Shown here piece after piece: positions 50,601-57,999 of a stretch of DNA of 62,000 nt. Under the pieces are notes generated by a model that was not told the origin of the DNA, searched no databases, and was given only the letters and a program-made list of their open reading frames with translations. The stretch is from Phoronis australis. Lineage: Eukaryota > Phoronida > Phoronidae. The DNA is taken from positions 81,067 through 143,066 of the forward strand of contig NMRA01000355.1 in NCBI GenBank assembly GCA_002633005.1, given 5' to 3'. Position numbers and translations under genes: made by a program. Every line of letters begins with the position of its first letter. Within the stretch, counting starts at the first letter, position 1.

Positions 50601-53600
50601 AATTTTTCGGGGTGTCCCACAAGCATCTATACTGAGTCCGCTATTATTCGTCATTGATATGAATGATTTTTGTAAAATGCACTAGTTTCTTTGAATGCAT
50701 ACTACTTTATTCTGATGATTCTACTATCATTAGTGGTATTCATAGCAAATTGCCCGTTGATGAGTCACACGTTTTTGTGGCGAGTTGAAGAAAATTCAAC
50801 CTTAGTTAGACTATACGGTTCTGTCATGTTCCTGAAATGACGAATGAATAATTCTACAGTGCACAGCTGGAACGAGTCACGTTAAATTACTAACAAGCGC
50901 CCGATCCAAAAAAACGCCCGGCTTGAGAACGTTCCATTGAAAATCCACAGCACATGCAGCGCTGTTACGATCGTGACATTTTAGCTTTTCGGTATGTAAA
51001 CAAAAGTGTGGTAACTGGGCGTGCATAAGTTGTATTTTTGCATTCGGGCACAAAAACGTTGAATACGGCGTTTCAAAAAATCCACTCTTGGGGACACTTA
51101 AAATTTAACGAGTTTGGTTGATGCATTCAATGCCTACAATGTACATGAACGTGTGGCAGAGTGCGGAACTGCGTAAAGAATTTAAGTGTGCGTTTTCAAA
51201 AGTCTGCAGTCATGTGGCAGGGCCCTACATAATTCATACTGATTTCTGACATCTTCACTAGTCACATGAATGTTATCGTGTTGTTCATAATCCCCATTAT
51301 CATCGTCACAATTATCGTCGTCGTCGTCATCTCCATCGCCGTTATCATCTCCATCGTAGTCTTTTCAATTAATTTCGCCAAGTGTCGCTCAAGACTGTAG
51401 CCTATTTTTACTGATTTCTTACATGTACAACTTTGCTAGTCATATGAATGTTAGCGCGTTGTTCATAATCCCTACTATCATCGTCATAATTATCGTCGTC
51501 GTCATCTCCATCGTCGTCGTCATCTCCATCGTCGTATTTTCGGTTAATTTCTCCAAGTGTCGCTCCTCCGAGCGCTCTCGATTTTTCGTTCTTTCGCACT
51601 CTGCAGGTCTTATTTTTCGGCCGATTTTCACGAAACTTACACACAACCTCTAGTTCCGGAAGTCCTTGAAGTTTATTGTTTTTCGTCAGGATGGCGGACT
51701 TGGCGGCCATTTTGATTCAAATGCTCATAGAGTCCGTACTTTTGTATGTACACGACTAAAAAGCGGCACGTTTATTGTACTACACCAGGGCTACAAGTGT
51801 GTTGAAATGTTTTCACTTACGGCTAAAGATGGCGGAAATATCTGCAATTGCGCATGCGCACCTCGATTTCGTGCTAAAAACGTTTCCTCTTGTAGAGGGG
51901 CGAATCATAACACCAATGGCTTCGAAATTTTCCAGGTATCAGTTTTCTATAACAGGCTACTATTCAGTGCTAAAGAATCGGAAGTTACTTTCAAGATGGC
52001 GGATCTGGCGCATGTTGACCTAATTTCAGTCGTGGTGGAGTGCCATTTTGAACGGAAAGGGAAACTAACGTGAACTTTTGTATGTGGATTGTCTGAGGCA
52101 TAGTCTTCCAAATGTTTGATAACATTTTTCTCAGACTTAACGTTTCCGAGTTATTGTACTTTGAATTTCAAAAAAAACAAAATTTTAATTTTTCGAAAAT
52201 ACCTGTTCCTTTGTTTACCATTCTTGTTGCACTGATGTTGGTTTAGCTCCGTTATATTGAACAAAACAGTAGCCGATTGTTTACTGATTTCTGACATCTT
52301 CGCTAATCAAATTAATGTTATCGTGTTGTTCATAATCGCCACTATCATCATCGTACTCATCATCGTTGTAGTCATCTCCATCGTCGTCGTCATCTCCATC
52401 GTCGTCGTCATCTCCATCGTCGTCTTTTCAGTTAATTTCGCCAAGTGTCGCTGAAGACTGTTGCCTATTTCTTACTTTTTTACATCTTCGCTAGTCTTAT
52501 GAATGTCATCGTGTTGTTCATACTCACCACCTTCATCATCATAACCATCATCGTCATCATCATCTCCATCGTCGTCTTTTCGGTTAATTTCGCTAAGTGT
52601 CACTCCTTCGAGGGCTCTCGATTTCTTTGTTCGCACTCTACAGGTCGCAATTTTCGGCCTATCCACACGAAACTTACACACAGCTTGTATCTCCGGAATT
52701 GCTGGAACCCTATTGATTTTGGTCATTATTTGGTCCAAGATGGCGGACATGGCAGCCATTTTGTTTCCTTTTTCATGTGCAGACACTCATAGAGGCCGCA
52801 TTTTTAAGTACACAGCTGAAAATCTATAAAAATTGTACTATATGTTTGGTACAGATGTGCGGAAAATTGTTTACTTCCGGTCAAAGATTGTGGAAATATT
52901 AGCAATTGCGCATGTGCAACTCGATTTCTACCAGAAAACGTTTTCTCTTGTAGAGGACGCATTGTTGAACCAATCACTTTCAAATTTGTCTCGTATTAGT
53001 TTATTCTAATTGGCAATTACTAAATGCCGTTTAAGCGGAAGTCGCCTTCAAGGTGGCGGATCTGGTCTATTTGCAGTTATTTTCAAAGGTTCTGCGGGGA
53101 AATCGCAAATGATGTGAATTTTTGCATGTAGATTCTTTGAAGTATATTCTTTTAAATGTTCTGCGACAACATTTTTCTCAGACTTGCCGTTTTCGAGTTC
53201 AATTTCAAAAAACCCAAGATTTCAAATATTTCGAAAAATTTACGGAATTTTGCAAAAGTATCAATTTTGATAGAGCTTTAAACGGGCTTTCAGAAGATAT
53301 TTTCCATTTTTCGATACAACGTTTACTTTCTTAATGATTCGAGATTTTGTGCTACGGCTGCTCCTTTGCTGGGCGCACTTACTACACTGACGTTGCTTTA
53401 ACTTCTATTGAACAAGACTGTAGCTTATTTCTTACTGATTTATGACATGTAAGTTCGTCATATGAATAGTATGATGTAGTTCATCATCGCCACCATCATC
53501 ATCATCATATTTGTCATCTTTGTCATCATCTTCGTCGTCGTCTTTTCAGTTGATTTCGCCAAGTGTCGCTCAAGACTGTTGCCTAGTTCTTACTGATTTC

Positions 53601-56600
53601 TGACCTCTACGTTCGTCATATGAATGTTATCATTTCCTATATTGTTCATCATCGCCACCATCATCGTCACATTCGCCATCTTTATCATCATCTCTATGGT
53701 AGTCTTTTCTGTTAATTTCGCCACGTGTCGCTTCTCGGGGCGTTTTCATTTGTTTCTGTTCAGTTCGGGTAACGGCAATTCCAAACTAATAACTTGTATA
53801 GCCTTGAAATAAGGCACGACTCTAACGAACCAAATATTAAAAGAAATGTAGCGGTAATTATCTCCCGTGCATGCTATAACTTAGTCATCTCATAAACAGT
53901 TAACTAAGTTTTCTCTTGATTGCCTAACAAAAAGTAACGTAAACTGTCAAATATTTAACAAATAAGAACTTTTGTGAAACCTCATCATACTGACGGGATG
54001 TTGTTGATGAGAAAATTAATTTAGCAGATGTTAGCAGTAGCGCGTAATAAAAATCACTAGTTTTGTAATATCAGGTGAACGCCATACCATTGAGCCAAAT
54101 CCCACCCATTGAATAGTAGGGTAAGTGCACATGCGCGGCGTCGAGAGAGGGAAATTTAAAAGCTCTGGCAAATTAAGTATAAAACTGTTTTAAAAATCTT
54201 TAAGAGAAGTCACAAACTGAAGTGACATCTTTGGGGGAGACTACCAAGTACATTATGAACAGCCAGGTGTGAAGGAATTTGCGAAGTAGTGCACAAATTC
54301 GGTGAGCTCATGTCCTCGACAATCAAGCCACTCCCGTGACGCGGTGCGCAGTACCAGGCCAGTCAGGATATAGTTTTGCAGCTACTGGACGCTATAACTA
54401 CTCAATTGCAAAAGTTAAACAAACTTGACGAGCTGATGAGCTGGAAGTGAAAGCAATGAATGTTACAGTGAACGATCTTAATTCTACAATGACATGAGCT
54501 GGAAAATGAAAACACTACGCTCAAGCATCAAATTCAAATCTAGAAGAAAAAAAGACTAATTAGAGTGCCAATCTCGCCGTAATTAGTTCCCACGTCTATT
54601 TCTTCAGCCCGGACCACGCCACCGTATTCTCACTGTTTGTGACAGTGAATCGCCCGGAATTCCTGTGACGGCCTTATACTGCCTTGGCAACTATATACAT
54701 GTATAACTCGCCGTGACAAGCAAACTTGACCAAAGCAATGATGGTCATTTATTTCTTCCCAAGTAATCTCAGTTAGAAACAACATGAGGCCGCTCGCTGG
54801 TTCCCTACGTGCCTAGCCAGCACGCAGATCACGCAGTGGCACGCGCTTTAGCATTGGTTGATGTAACCTCAGCAGTCATTGGTTAGCTTTACAACACAGT
54901 GAAAAAATGGCGGATTATGAACAATTTTAGCCTTGTCATTCAACAGGCGTCGCAGCAACTATGATGTTTAATAGCCGCGTGCTTGAAGCACATACACTGT
55001 ACATGTACAATAAACACATACCTGGCCGATTTAACGGTGTGTTAGGCCCATTCATGCTGTATGAATACAGTATCGTAAACAAAAGTCATTGACAGTAGAA
55101 AGATGCGCTCCGGAAAGGCGCAACCACAATTTCCAGGATTCACACGTTCCTGAACATAAATTTTAAGCACCGATTTGTCTAGTGCCCAACAGACCACATC
55201 TATACTTCAGTCCGTCAGTTATGCCAGTTTGTTTGAGTAAAGGGCTGCCAGTTGAGAATTCGACTAGCCAATCACAAACGCCGGAGTAAAACAATTCCCC
55301 GAGGAAAATTAAGTAAATTCCTGTGTGCTGCCTACCGATCACCTACAGTAGCGGCACGCAGGGAACCAGCGAGCATGAGGCCGCTGTAAGAAGCTTAAAG
55401 AAAATTGGGTTCTCACGGTAGTCGGCGAGGGCGTGTTCCTTCTTTAGTTGAGAATAGCGGTGTAGCCGAATTTGTGAGTACACGTATTATAATTTACACT
55501 CACAAAATCCGATGGCTGAGCTCGTGTCATTTGCGTCTTACTACGCGGTAATAGCATCAACTATGTTATTGGTAGACTGGATAACAGTAGCTATAATAGC
55601 CAAAGTCAAAGTGGCACAAACCTGTGAAGTGGGAATTGCAGTTTAGCGAATAGAAGGTCAATAAAAAACACACGTGGATTGTAGTGATTGGAGCCTGTTA
55701 CGAGTATTGCGGCCTGAATGAAGGGCGCGAGTTGTAGAGTAAACGAGACAAACGGTCTGAGTGGCAAGCACAAGAGGTTTAACAAGGTGGATTAATTAAA
55801 ATTTTTAAAACAACCCAGCACTTGAACCGCTCTGATCCAGTGAACTTCGTGCACTGAGTGTGTGTTTATATGAGACGTGTCACTTATCCATCGCAAATTC
55901 CTCACGACAAAGTAAAGCATCAGTTTCCAATAAAAATCCCCAAAAATGTTCAGAGCAATGGTAAATTGCAATGTTAATTGAAATAACCCCAGCCCTACCA
56001 AAGGAGTTAGATCACAGGAGAAACCCTGGATTAGGGTTTTTCAATGACGCGAAGTCTAAATAGAACCTTTTCATTGTATTCGTTCTCTAAAAGGATTGAC
56101 ATTTTACTTTGAATTCTCAGCTGCACAGCCTCCTCGAAAACAGTGACATATACATTGTAACCGACACCGGATTAAACAGCAACTAATATTTTTGATCTAA
56201 GTAACGTTGTATCATAGTTCCTTTCCATTTTAAAGCCTCTTGGACTCTAAAAGTTTTATAATTCTGCAATTTCCTTTCAAACAATGACCAGTGTAATTTT
56301 TCCATCTCAAAGGGATTCGATTAAGTGAAAATCCATATTAAGAGGTGACGTATTTGAAGATGCACTCCGTCGTATCTACAGAATTTAATTGAAAATCAAT
56401 TTACCAATCCATAAACTAGTAGTGACGTTAGTCTTCCGCGATAAGTCACGTATCTGGAATATCGACGGCCTCAATTGATTACTAAATCAACATGGATTCA
56501 TCTGTATGGAGAAATGGTTTGGAGTTCGTTTTGCAATCATTATTAAAACATATTGTTTCACGTTTCCTAGGACTGCCACGCAGTGGCAGCCGGCACACCA

Positions 56601-57767
56601 ACCGCCTTGAGTGGTCGGTCGGAGATCCTCCGCTAACTGAAAGTTGACAGCTAACAAAAAGCGTATACGCGAATAAGATGAACTAAGATCACATTTATCC
56701 GTCTATAAACATTGAGCTTTTTGCGTTTTTGCCCATTTACGAAGAAGATAAAGCTACACGCACTCCTATAACCAACACAATTTACATGGCTATAAATGTA
56801 CGCAAACAAATTCTGTTGCCAACCACTTTGTTTCACAATCTTACGACTTAATTCTCGGTCAACTGAACCGGCTCTTCGCCCTGTTTACATGGGCGGCGCA
56901 GCACTGAAAAAAGTGGAGGCTATAACCAGCCCCCCCACCCCCNCCCCCCCCCCCTACTGTGCGCCGCCCATGGTTTAGGTGGCTGGAAACGAGGCCTTAA
57001 AGTGCGTCTCGTAATATTCCTTACTATCGAAGGGTTTGATTTCATTTCAGCTACCACAAACAAAAAATCGGAATCATCACTGAGCTACAGAGGTGACTGG
57101 GGTTGGTCACACATATAGTTGGGGTTCACGAATAGCGAATATCCACATTGCCAGTCTTTTACCAGACTTGACGACTCATTAAGCAACGGCACGAGATCGG
57201 ACGGTGGTGGTAAAGTTTTTAAACCCAAAGCGATCCAGTTGTAAAGTCGACATTGGAGGCTGAACAACTGGCAAATGCAGCTTCAGTTTACCTTAAACGC
57301 TGAATGACGTGTAATTATACATGTATTGTTGTCGTCACGCCAATATACATGTATATTTGTAGTCAATTATACTATTGGAAAATTGTTTGGATTATTCAAT
57401 CATTCGCAAAGTAAACCAGTTACAGCACACTGAAACACGTCCGTTGGCTTTCCGTATTGCAGGTTGCCGAGGTGGTGCAGGCCTATTGAATACCAAAGTA
57501 CGCCAGAATCACACCTATGTGATAACCTAAAGGTTCTCTAGCATTTCTCCACCGAACACAATTTTTCTGGCAATTAGTTGATTATTTCAGCCATGCCAGA
57601 AAACGCTTTGTCGGCGTCAAGATGTCAGAATTCATAGAAATCAACTTACCAGACTGCATTGTAAAAATGACAAAAGAACTCGTAAGGATCCACGTAGCGT
57701 CGTCCCAACTAATGTGCGAGAAAGGAGACTCCAGTCGACTGGAATTGGCAGATTCCGACAAGTTCAT
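25975..57767 (-). CDS. AMT: Ammonium transporter, gene B (seven-exon model, 619 aa)
   Basis: Second Amt-type ammonium transporter, convergent with gene A. Coding exons in transcription order: 57767-57650, 39068-38513, 38176-38045, 36271-36195, 32880-32699, 29429-29295 and 26634-25975. All junctions are GT-AG; phases are 1, 2, 2, 1, 0, 0, as in gene A. The pore residues are intact: D172, twin histidines H180 and H338, gate residues F119 and F231, W159. Exon 2 proteins differ at about 20 of 186 residues between paralogues. The C-terminal exon encodes 219 residues, 66 more than in A, with extra Ser/Thr/His-rich sequence and an end unlike A. The start is placed at 57767 because MNLSES matches gene A. 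An in-frame ATG at 57788 would add seven residues (MLDRNQT) and cannot be excluded. The 18.6-kb intron 1 holds a LINE, a satellite and other repeats, but no frame-breaking change is seen in any exon. Confidence 0.94.
26762..27182 (-). mobile_element. MITE with TIRs, copy in gene B intron 6
   Basis: Ends are CCCGCTGGCTCC on the left and GGAACCAGCGAG on the right, an imperfect terminal inverted repeat extending about 45 bp inward (GCTAG and AGAGAACACG on both sides). Internal sequence matches 54793-55373 in reverse orientation, including GATTGGCTGGTCGAATT and a CATTGGTTAGC-like block. No target duplication is visible at this copy. Non-coding. Confidence 0.7.
28150..28300 (-). repeat. tRNA-like SINE remnant
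   Basis: On the minus strand there is an A-box-like TACCTCAGTGGA followed by a B-box-like GAGTTTGAGCC at roughly tRNA spacing, in a stretch that does not fold into a clean cloverleaf. It resembles the head of a tRNA-derived SINE. It lies in intron 6 of gene B. Confidence 0.35.
29295..29429 (-). CDS. AMT: Gene B exon 6
   Basis: Encodes residues 356-400: EDILSLTEGRRGLFKGGG, then YLLGVQTLAVVALTAW and FLILK. Acceptor TTTCCAAAG, like its gene A counterpart, and donor GTATGT. Phase 0 on both sides, 135 bp as in gene A. Confidence 0.95.
30480..32680. repeat. Two patches of CCCGCC/TTCGACTG/TATTAATATA motif sequence in intron 5
   Basis: Stretches at about 30480-30560 and 32440-32660 repeatedly combine TATTAATATA, a CCCCGCCC-like run and CCTTCGACTG. 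They look like diverged units of a minisatellite or the ends of an old insertion about 2 kb long. The DNA between shows no family motif. Confidence 0.3.
32699..32880 (-). CDS. AMT: Gene B exon 5: second pore histidine
   Basis: Encodes residues 295-355: NPWES, IIGAVGGVIAVTG and DDPAGVIPVHLMAAIWG with H338, ending LSTGLFPDQ. Acceptor TTGCAG, donor GTGAGA. 182 bp as in gene A. Confidence 0.96.
35240..36110 (+). repeat. Dispersed repeat with three internal ~62-bp units, copy 2
   Basis: Tandem units start at TGG 35527, 35590 and 35653, with lengths of about 63, 63 and 60 bp. Each contains ACGCAACAC(T/G)and a later GTATC or ACATC. The 5' flank (GTGCCTAGATGG) and 3' flank (GCTAATAAAACCACATGATC, AACAAGATTGAC) match the copy at 6195-6850. 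It lies in intron 4 of gene B. No ORF. Confidence 0.65.
36195..36271 (-). CDS. AMT: Gene B exon 4
   Basis: 77-bp exon encoding FIVKKRKFDVGFMINSILGS and SLVSVT. The acceptor follows a long pyrimidine tract, donor GTAAGT. Phase 2 in and phase 1 out, as in gene A. Confidence 0.95.
38045..38176 (-). CDS. AMT: Gene B exon 3
   Basis: Encodes WWGWLGFNCGSTYGIS and the following RWKIAARAAVTTLCSSMAGG segment. Acceptor GATAG (minus), donor GTAAAT. 132 bp as in gene A. F231 and S235 are the gate-region residues. Confidence 0.95.
38513..39068 (-). CDS. AMT: Gene B exon 2: core membrane segments and first pore histidine
   Basis: Encodes the rest of codon 40 to most of codon 225, from FGLLESG through FGEDP, AERTK, HWIWAGNGWL and DVAGAGPVHLVGG (D172, H180) to GMFMLW. 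Acceptor ATTCCAG, donor GTAAGT. 556 bp as in gene A. A longer open frame beyond the acceptor is intronic. Confidence 0.97.
39082..39426 (+). repeat. 345-bp direct duplication, left copy (ends at N)
   Basis: Repeated as 39428-39765 across a single N (39427). The copies differ by a 7-base indel and two visible substitutions, which fits allelic versions of one contig end. It begins 13 bp upstream of gene B exon 2, within intron 1. Confidence 0.85.
39428..39765 (+). repeat. 338-bp direct duplication, right copy (starts at N)
   Basis: Right partner of 39082-39426, shorter by seven bases. Unique sequence resumes after 39765. Confidence 0.85.
39886..40070 (-). repeat. MITE-like family member, diverged
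   Basis: Shares GGGGGCTCGAATTTTTG, TTTTACTAAGATT, GTTCAGA, TCGTTTTCTTCTTT and a CTGAGGCGGACCTTATT end with the reversed copies at 16509 and 17008. Truncated at the 3' side. Confidence 0.5.
43538..43595 (+). repeat. Left arm of a 1.7-kb-spaced inverted repeat
   Basis: CTATAGACCTGGCGC, TGACAAC and GGCGCCATATTGGAGAGTG occur here and, reverse complemented, at 45196-45268. The arms are diverged but collinear. They could be termini of an old transposon or two opposite insertions of one repeat. Confidence 0.45.
45196..45268 (-). repeat. Right arm of a 1.7-kb-spaced inverted repeat
   Basis: Reverse-complement partner of 43538-43595. The minus strand reads GTATAGACCGGGCGC, GTTGTCAAC and GACGCCATATTGGAGAGTG. 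The DNA between the arms holds no recognisable transposase. Confidence 0.45.
45627..45658 (+). promoter_or_regulatory. Cluster of five AGGTCA half-sites (DR1-type spacing)
   Basis: AGGTCA-like hexamers start at 45627, 45634, 45641, 45646 and 45653. Three neighbouring pairs have exactly one spacer base, the DR1 arrangement bound by RXR, HNF4 and COUP-TF class receptors. It lies deep in gene B intron 1. The motif is seen directly; enhancer activity is a guess, and a short degenerate tandem repeat would look alike. Confidence 0.35.
46491..48715 (-). mobile_element. Decayed L1/Tx1-like LINE, 5'-truncated
   Basis: On the minus strand, fragments in several frames follow the order of an L1-clade ORF2: RIKMVLNKLISGN and MAGIFFGENTRLLYDI (about 48693-48600), EAFDSIS (about 48540), FGEKLRDWVNILLKYSK, ILSILFRNN, the catalytic box as MQHADDTAILLEV (about 48295-48250), then GRIVSTVGRISVIKTL and PKIIH (about 47970-47920). 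A zf-RVT-like end with HLFWECRCVKILWNKLQFWL (about 46960-46890) follows. It ends in an A-rich tail (T-run 46491-46500 on the + strand). Frameshifts and stops make it inactive. No endonuclease part is present. Confidence 0.85.
48880..49020 (+). repeat. Diverged dispersed repeat, second copy
   Basis: GTGGCGACTTGGAATTTTTC, GTCGTCAAGCACAATGTGAAG and CCCCAAATCGAAC match the order of 14110-14260. The left part contains AAGTCACCA and GCGAG that pair with CTCGC and TGGCGACTT, so it may fold back on itself. Confidence 0.35.
50446..50800 (+). pseudogene. Reverse transcriptase fragment, Jockey/CR1-like
   Basis: Three frames together give successive RT motifs: VYKAFDSLKQTVLFVKLRYYG (about 50450-50510), GVPQASILSPLLFVIDMNDF (about 50612-50672), and LLYSDDSTIISGIHSKLP (about 50705-50760), in which YSDD stands for the usual F/YADD catalytic box. 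Stops and frameshifts separate them. Neither ORF end nor poly(A) is seen, so this is a small relic in gene B intron 1, unrelated in position to the L1-like element. Confidence 0.75.
51238..53800 (+). repeat. Nested higher-order satellite with TCATCG/TCGTCG cores
   Basis: Six modules each start near CTGATTTCTGACATCTTC or its variants, followed by CATATGAATGTTATCG, a run of GTCATCTCCATCGTCGTC-type triplets and GTTAATTTCGCCAAGTGTCGC. They start near 51238, 51411, 52284, 52467, 53435 and 53590 and alternate short (about 155-185 bp) and long (about 870-970 bp), giving a higher-order period of 1.05-1.15 kb. The long modules also carry ATGGCGGA and GCCATTTTG blocks. Open frames through the triplet runs (poly-Val/Ile or poly-Asp) are by-products. 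Confidence 0.85.
54071..54112 (-). repeat. tRNA 5'-half-like fragment
   Basis: The minus strand reads GGGATTTGGCTCAATGGTA then GGCGTTCACC, like the D-arm and A-box half of a tRNA. No matching B-box follows, so this is probably a truncated SINE or chance similarity. Confidence 0.25.
54793..55373 (+). mobile_element. MITE with 21-bp TIRs and 10-bp target duplication
   Basis: The termini CTCGCTGGTTCCCT and AGGGAACCAGCGAG belong to 21-bp terminal inverted repeats with one mismatch. CATGAGGCCG flanks the element directly on both sides (54783-54792 and 55374-55383), a perfect 10-bp target site duplication. The 581-bp interior has no transposase. A 9-11-bp duplication is typical of Mutator-like elements and 8 bp of hAT; superfamily is unassigned. 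An older inverted copy is at 26762-27182. Confidence 0.88.
56889..56971. repeat. Foldback with 12-bp GC-rich arms around a C-run and N
   Basis: ATGGGCGGCGCA at 56889-56900 and TGCGCCGCCCAT at 56960-56971 are perfect inverted arms. Between them lies an almost pure C tract with an N at 56943. The N probably marks an unreadable homopolymer or hairpin rather than a scaffold join. Confidence 0.6.
57650..57767 (-). CDS. AMT: Gene B exon 1: N-terminus and start of TM1
   Basis: Encodes residues 1-39 plus one base: MNLSESANSSRLESPFSHIS, then DDATWILTSSFVIFTMQS. Donor GTAAGT (minus, 57649 downward), phase 1. Two codons shorter than gene A exon 1. If translation starts at the in-frame ATG at 57788, seven more residues are added. 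Confidence 0.92.
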
Positions 57768-57798
57768 CGTCTGATTACGATCCAACATTGTACGCCTG

Positions 57799-57822
57799 TT
57801 CAAAATGAAAAGTCTTTTTCAC
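57799..57822 (-). promoter_or_regulatory. 5' leader block shared with gene A
   Basis: The minus strand reads GTGAAAAAGAC, TTTTC, then TTTTGAAC, closely matching 5481-5505 upstream of gene A. It starts 55 bp before the gene B ATG. Confidence 0.4.
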
Positions 57823-57967
57823 AAGACAAATTGCAAAATAACCGAGGAGTCATTATCTAACATTGATTCCGATCCGCCTGCGTCCACTTTCCCTGACAGT
57901 TGAACCTCCACTGCACATACGATAACTGAAGATGCGATAGGCAACCTGGAACAGAGCTCGTGTGAGT

Positions 57968-57973
57968 CACGTG
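57968..57973 (-). promoter_or_regulatory. E-box CACGTG upstream of gene B
   Basis: CACGTG followed by ACT on the gene strand, 200 bp before the start codon. Position and extended sequence match the site at 5347 of gene A. Confidence 0.45.
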
Positions 57974-57999
57974 ATCCCGCATAGTAGCCGCCTTGTGTT

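Noticed and set aside
51408-52792. ORFs rich in Val/Ile or Asp over the triplet array
   Set aside because: Direct translation of TCATCG/TCGTCG satellite units in different frames. They follow the repeat, not a gene.
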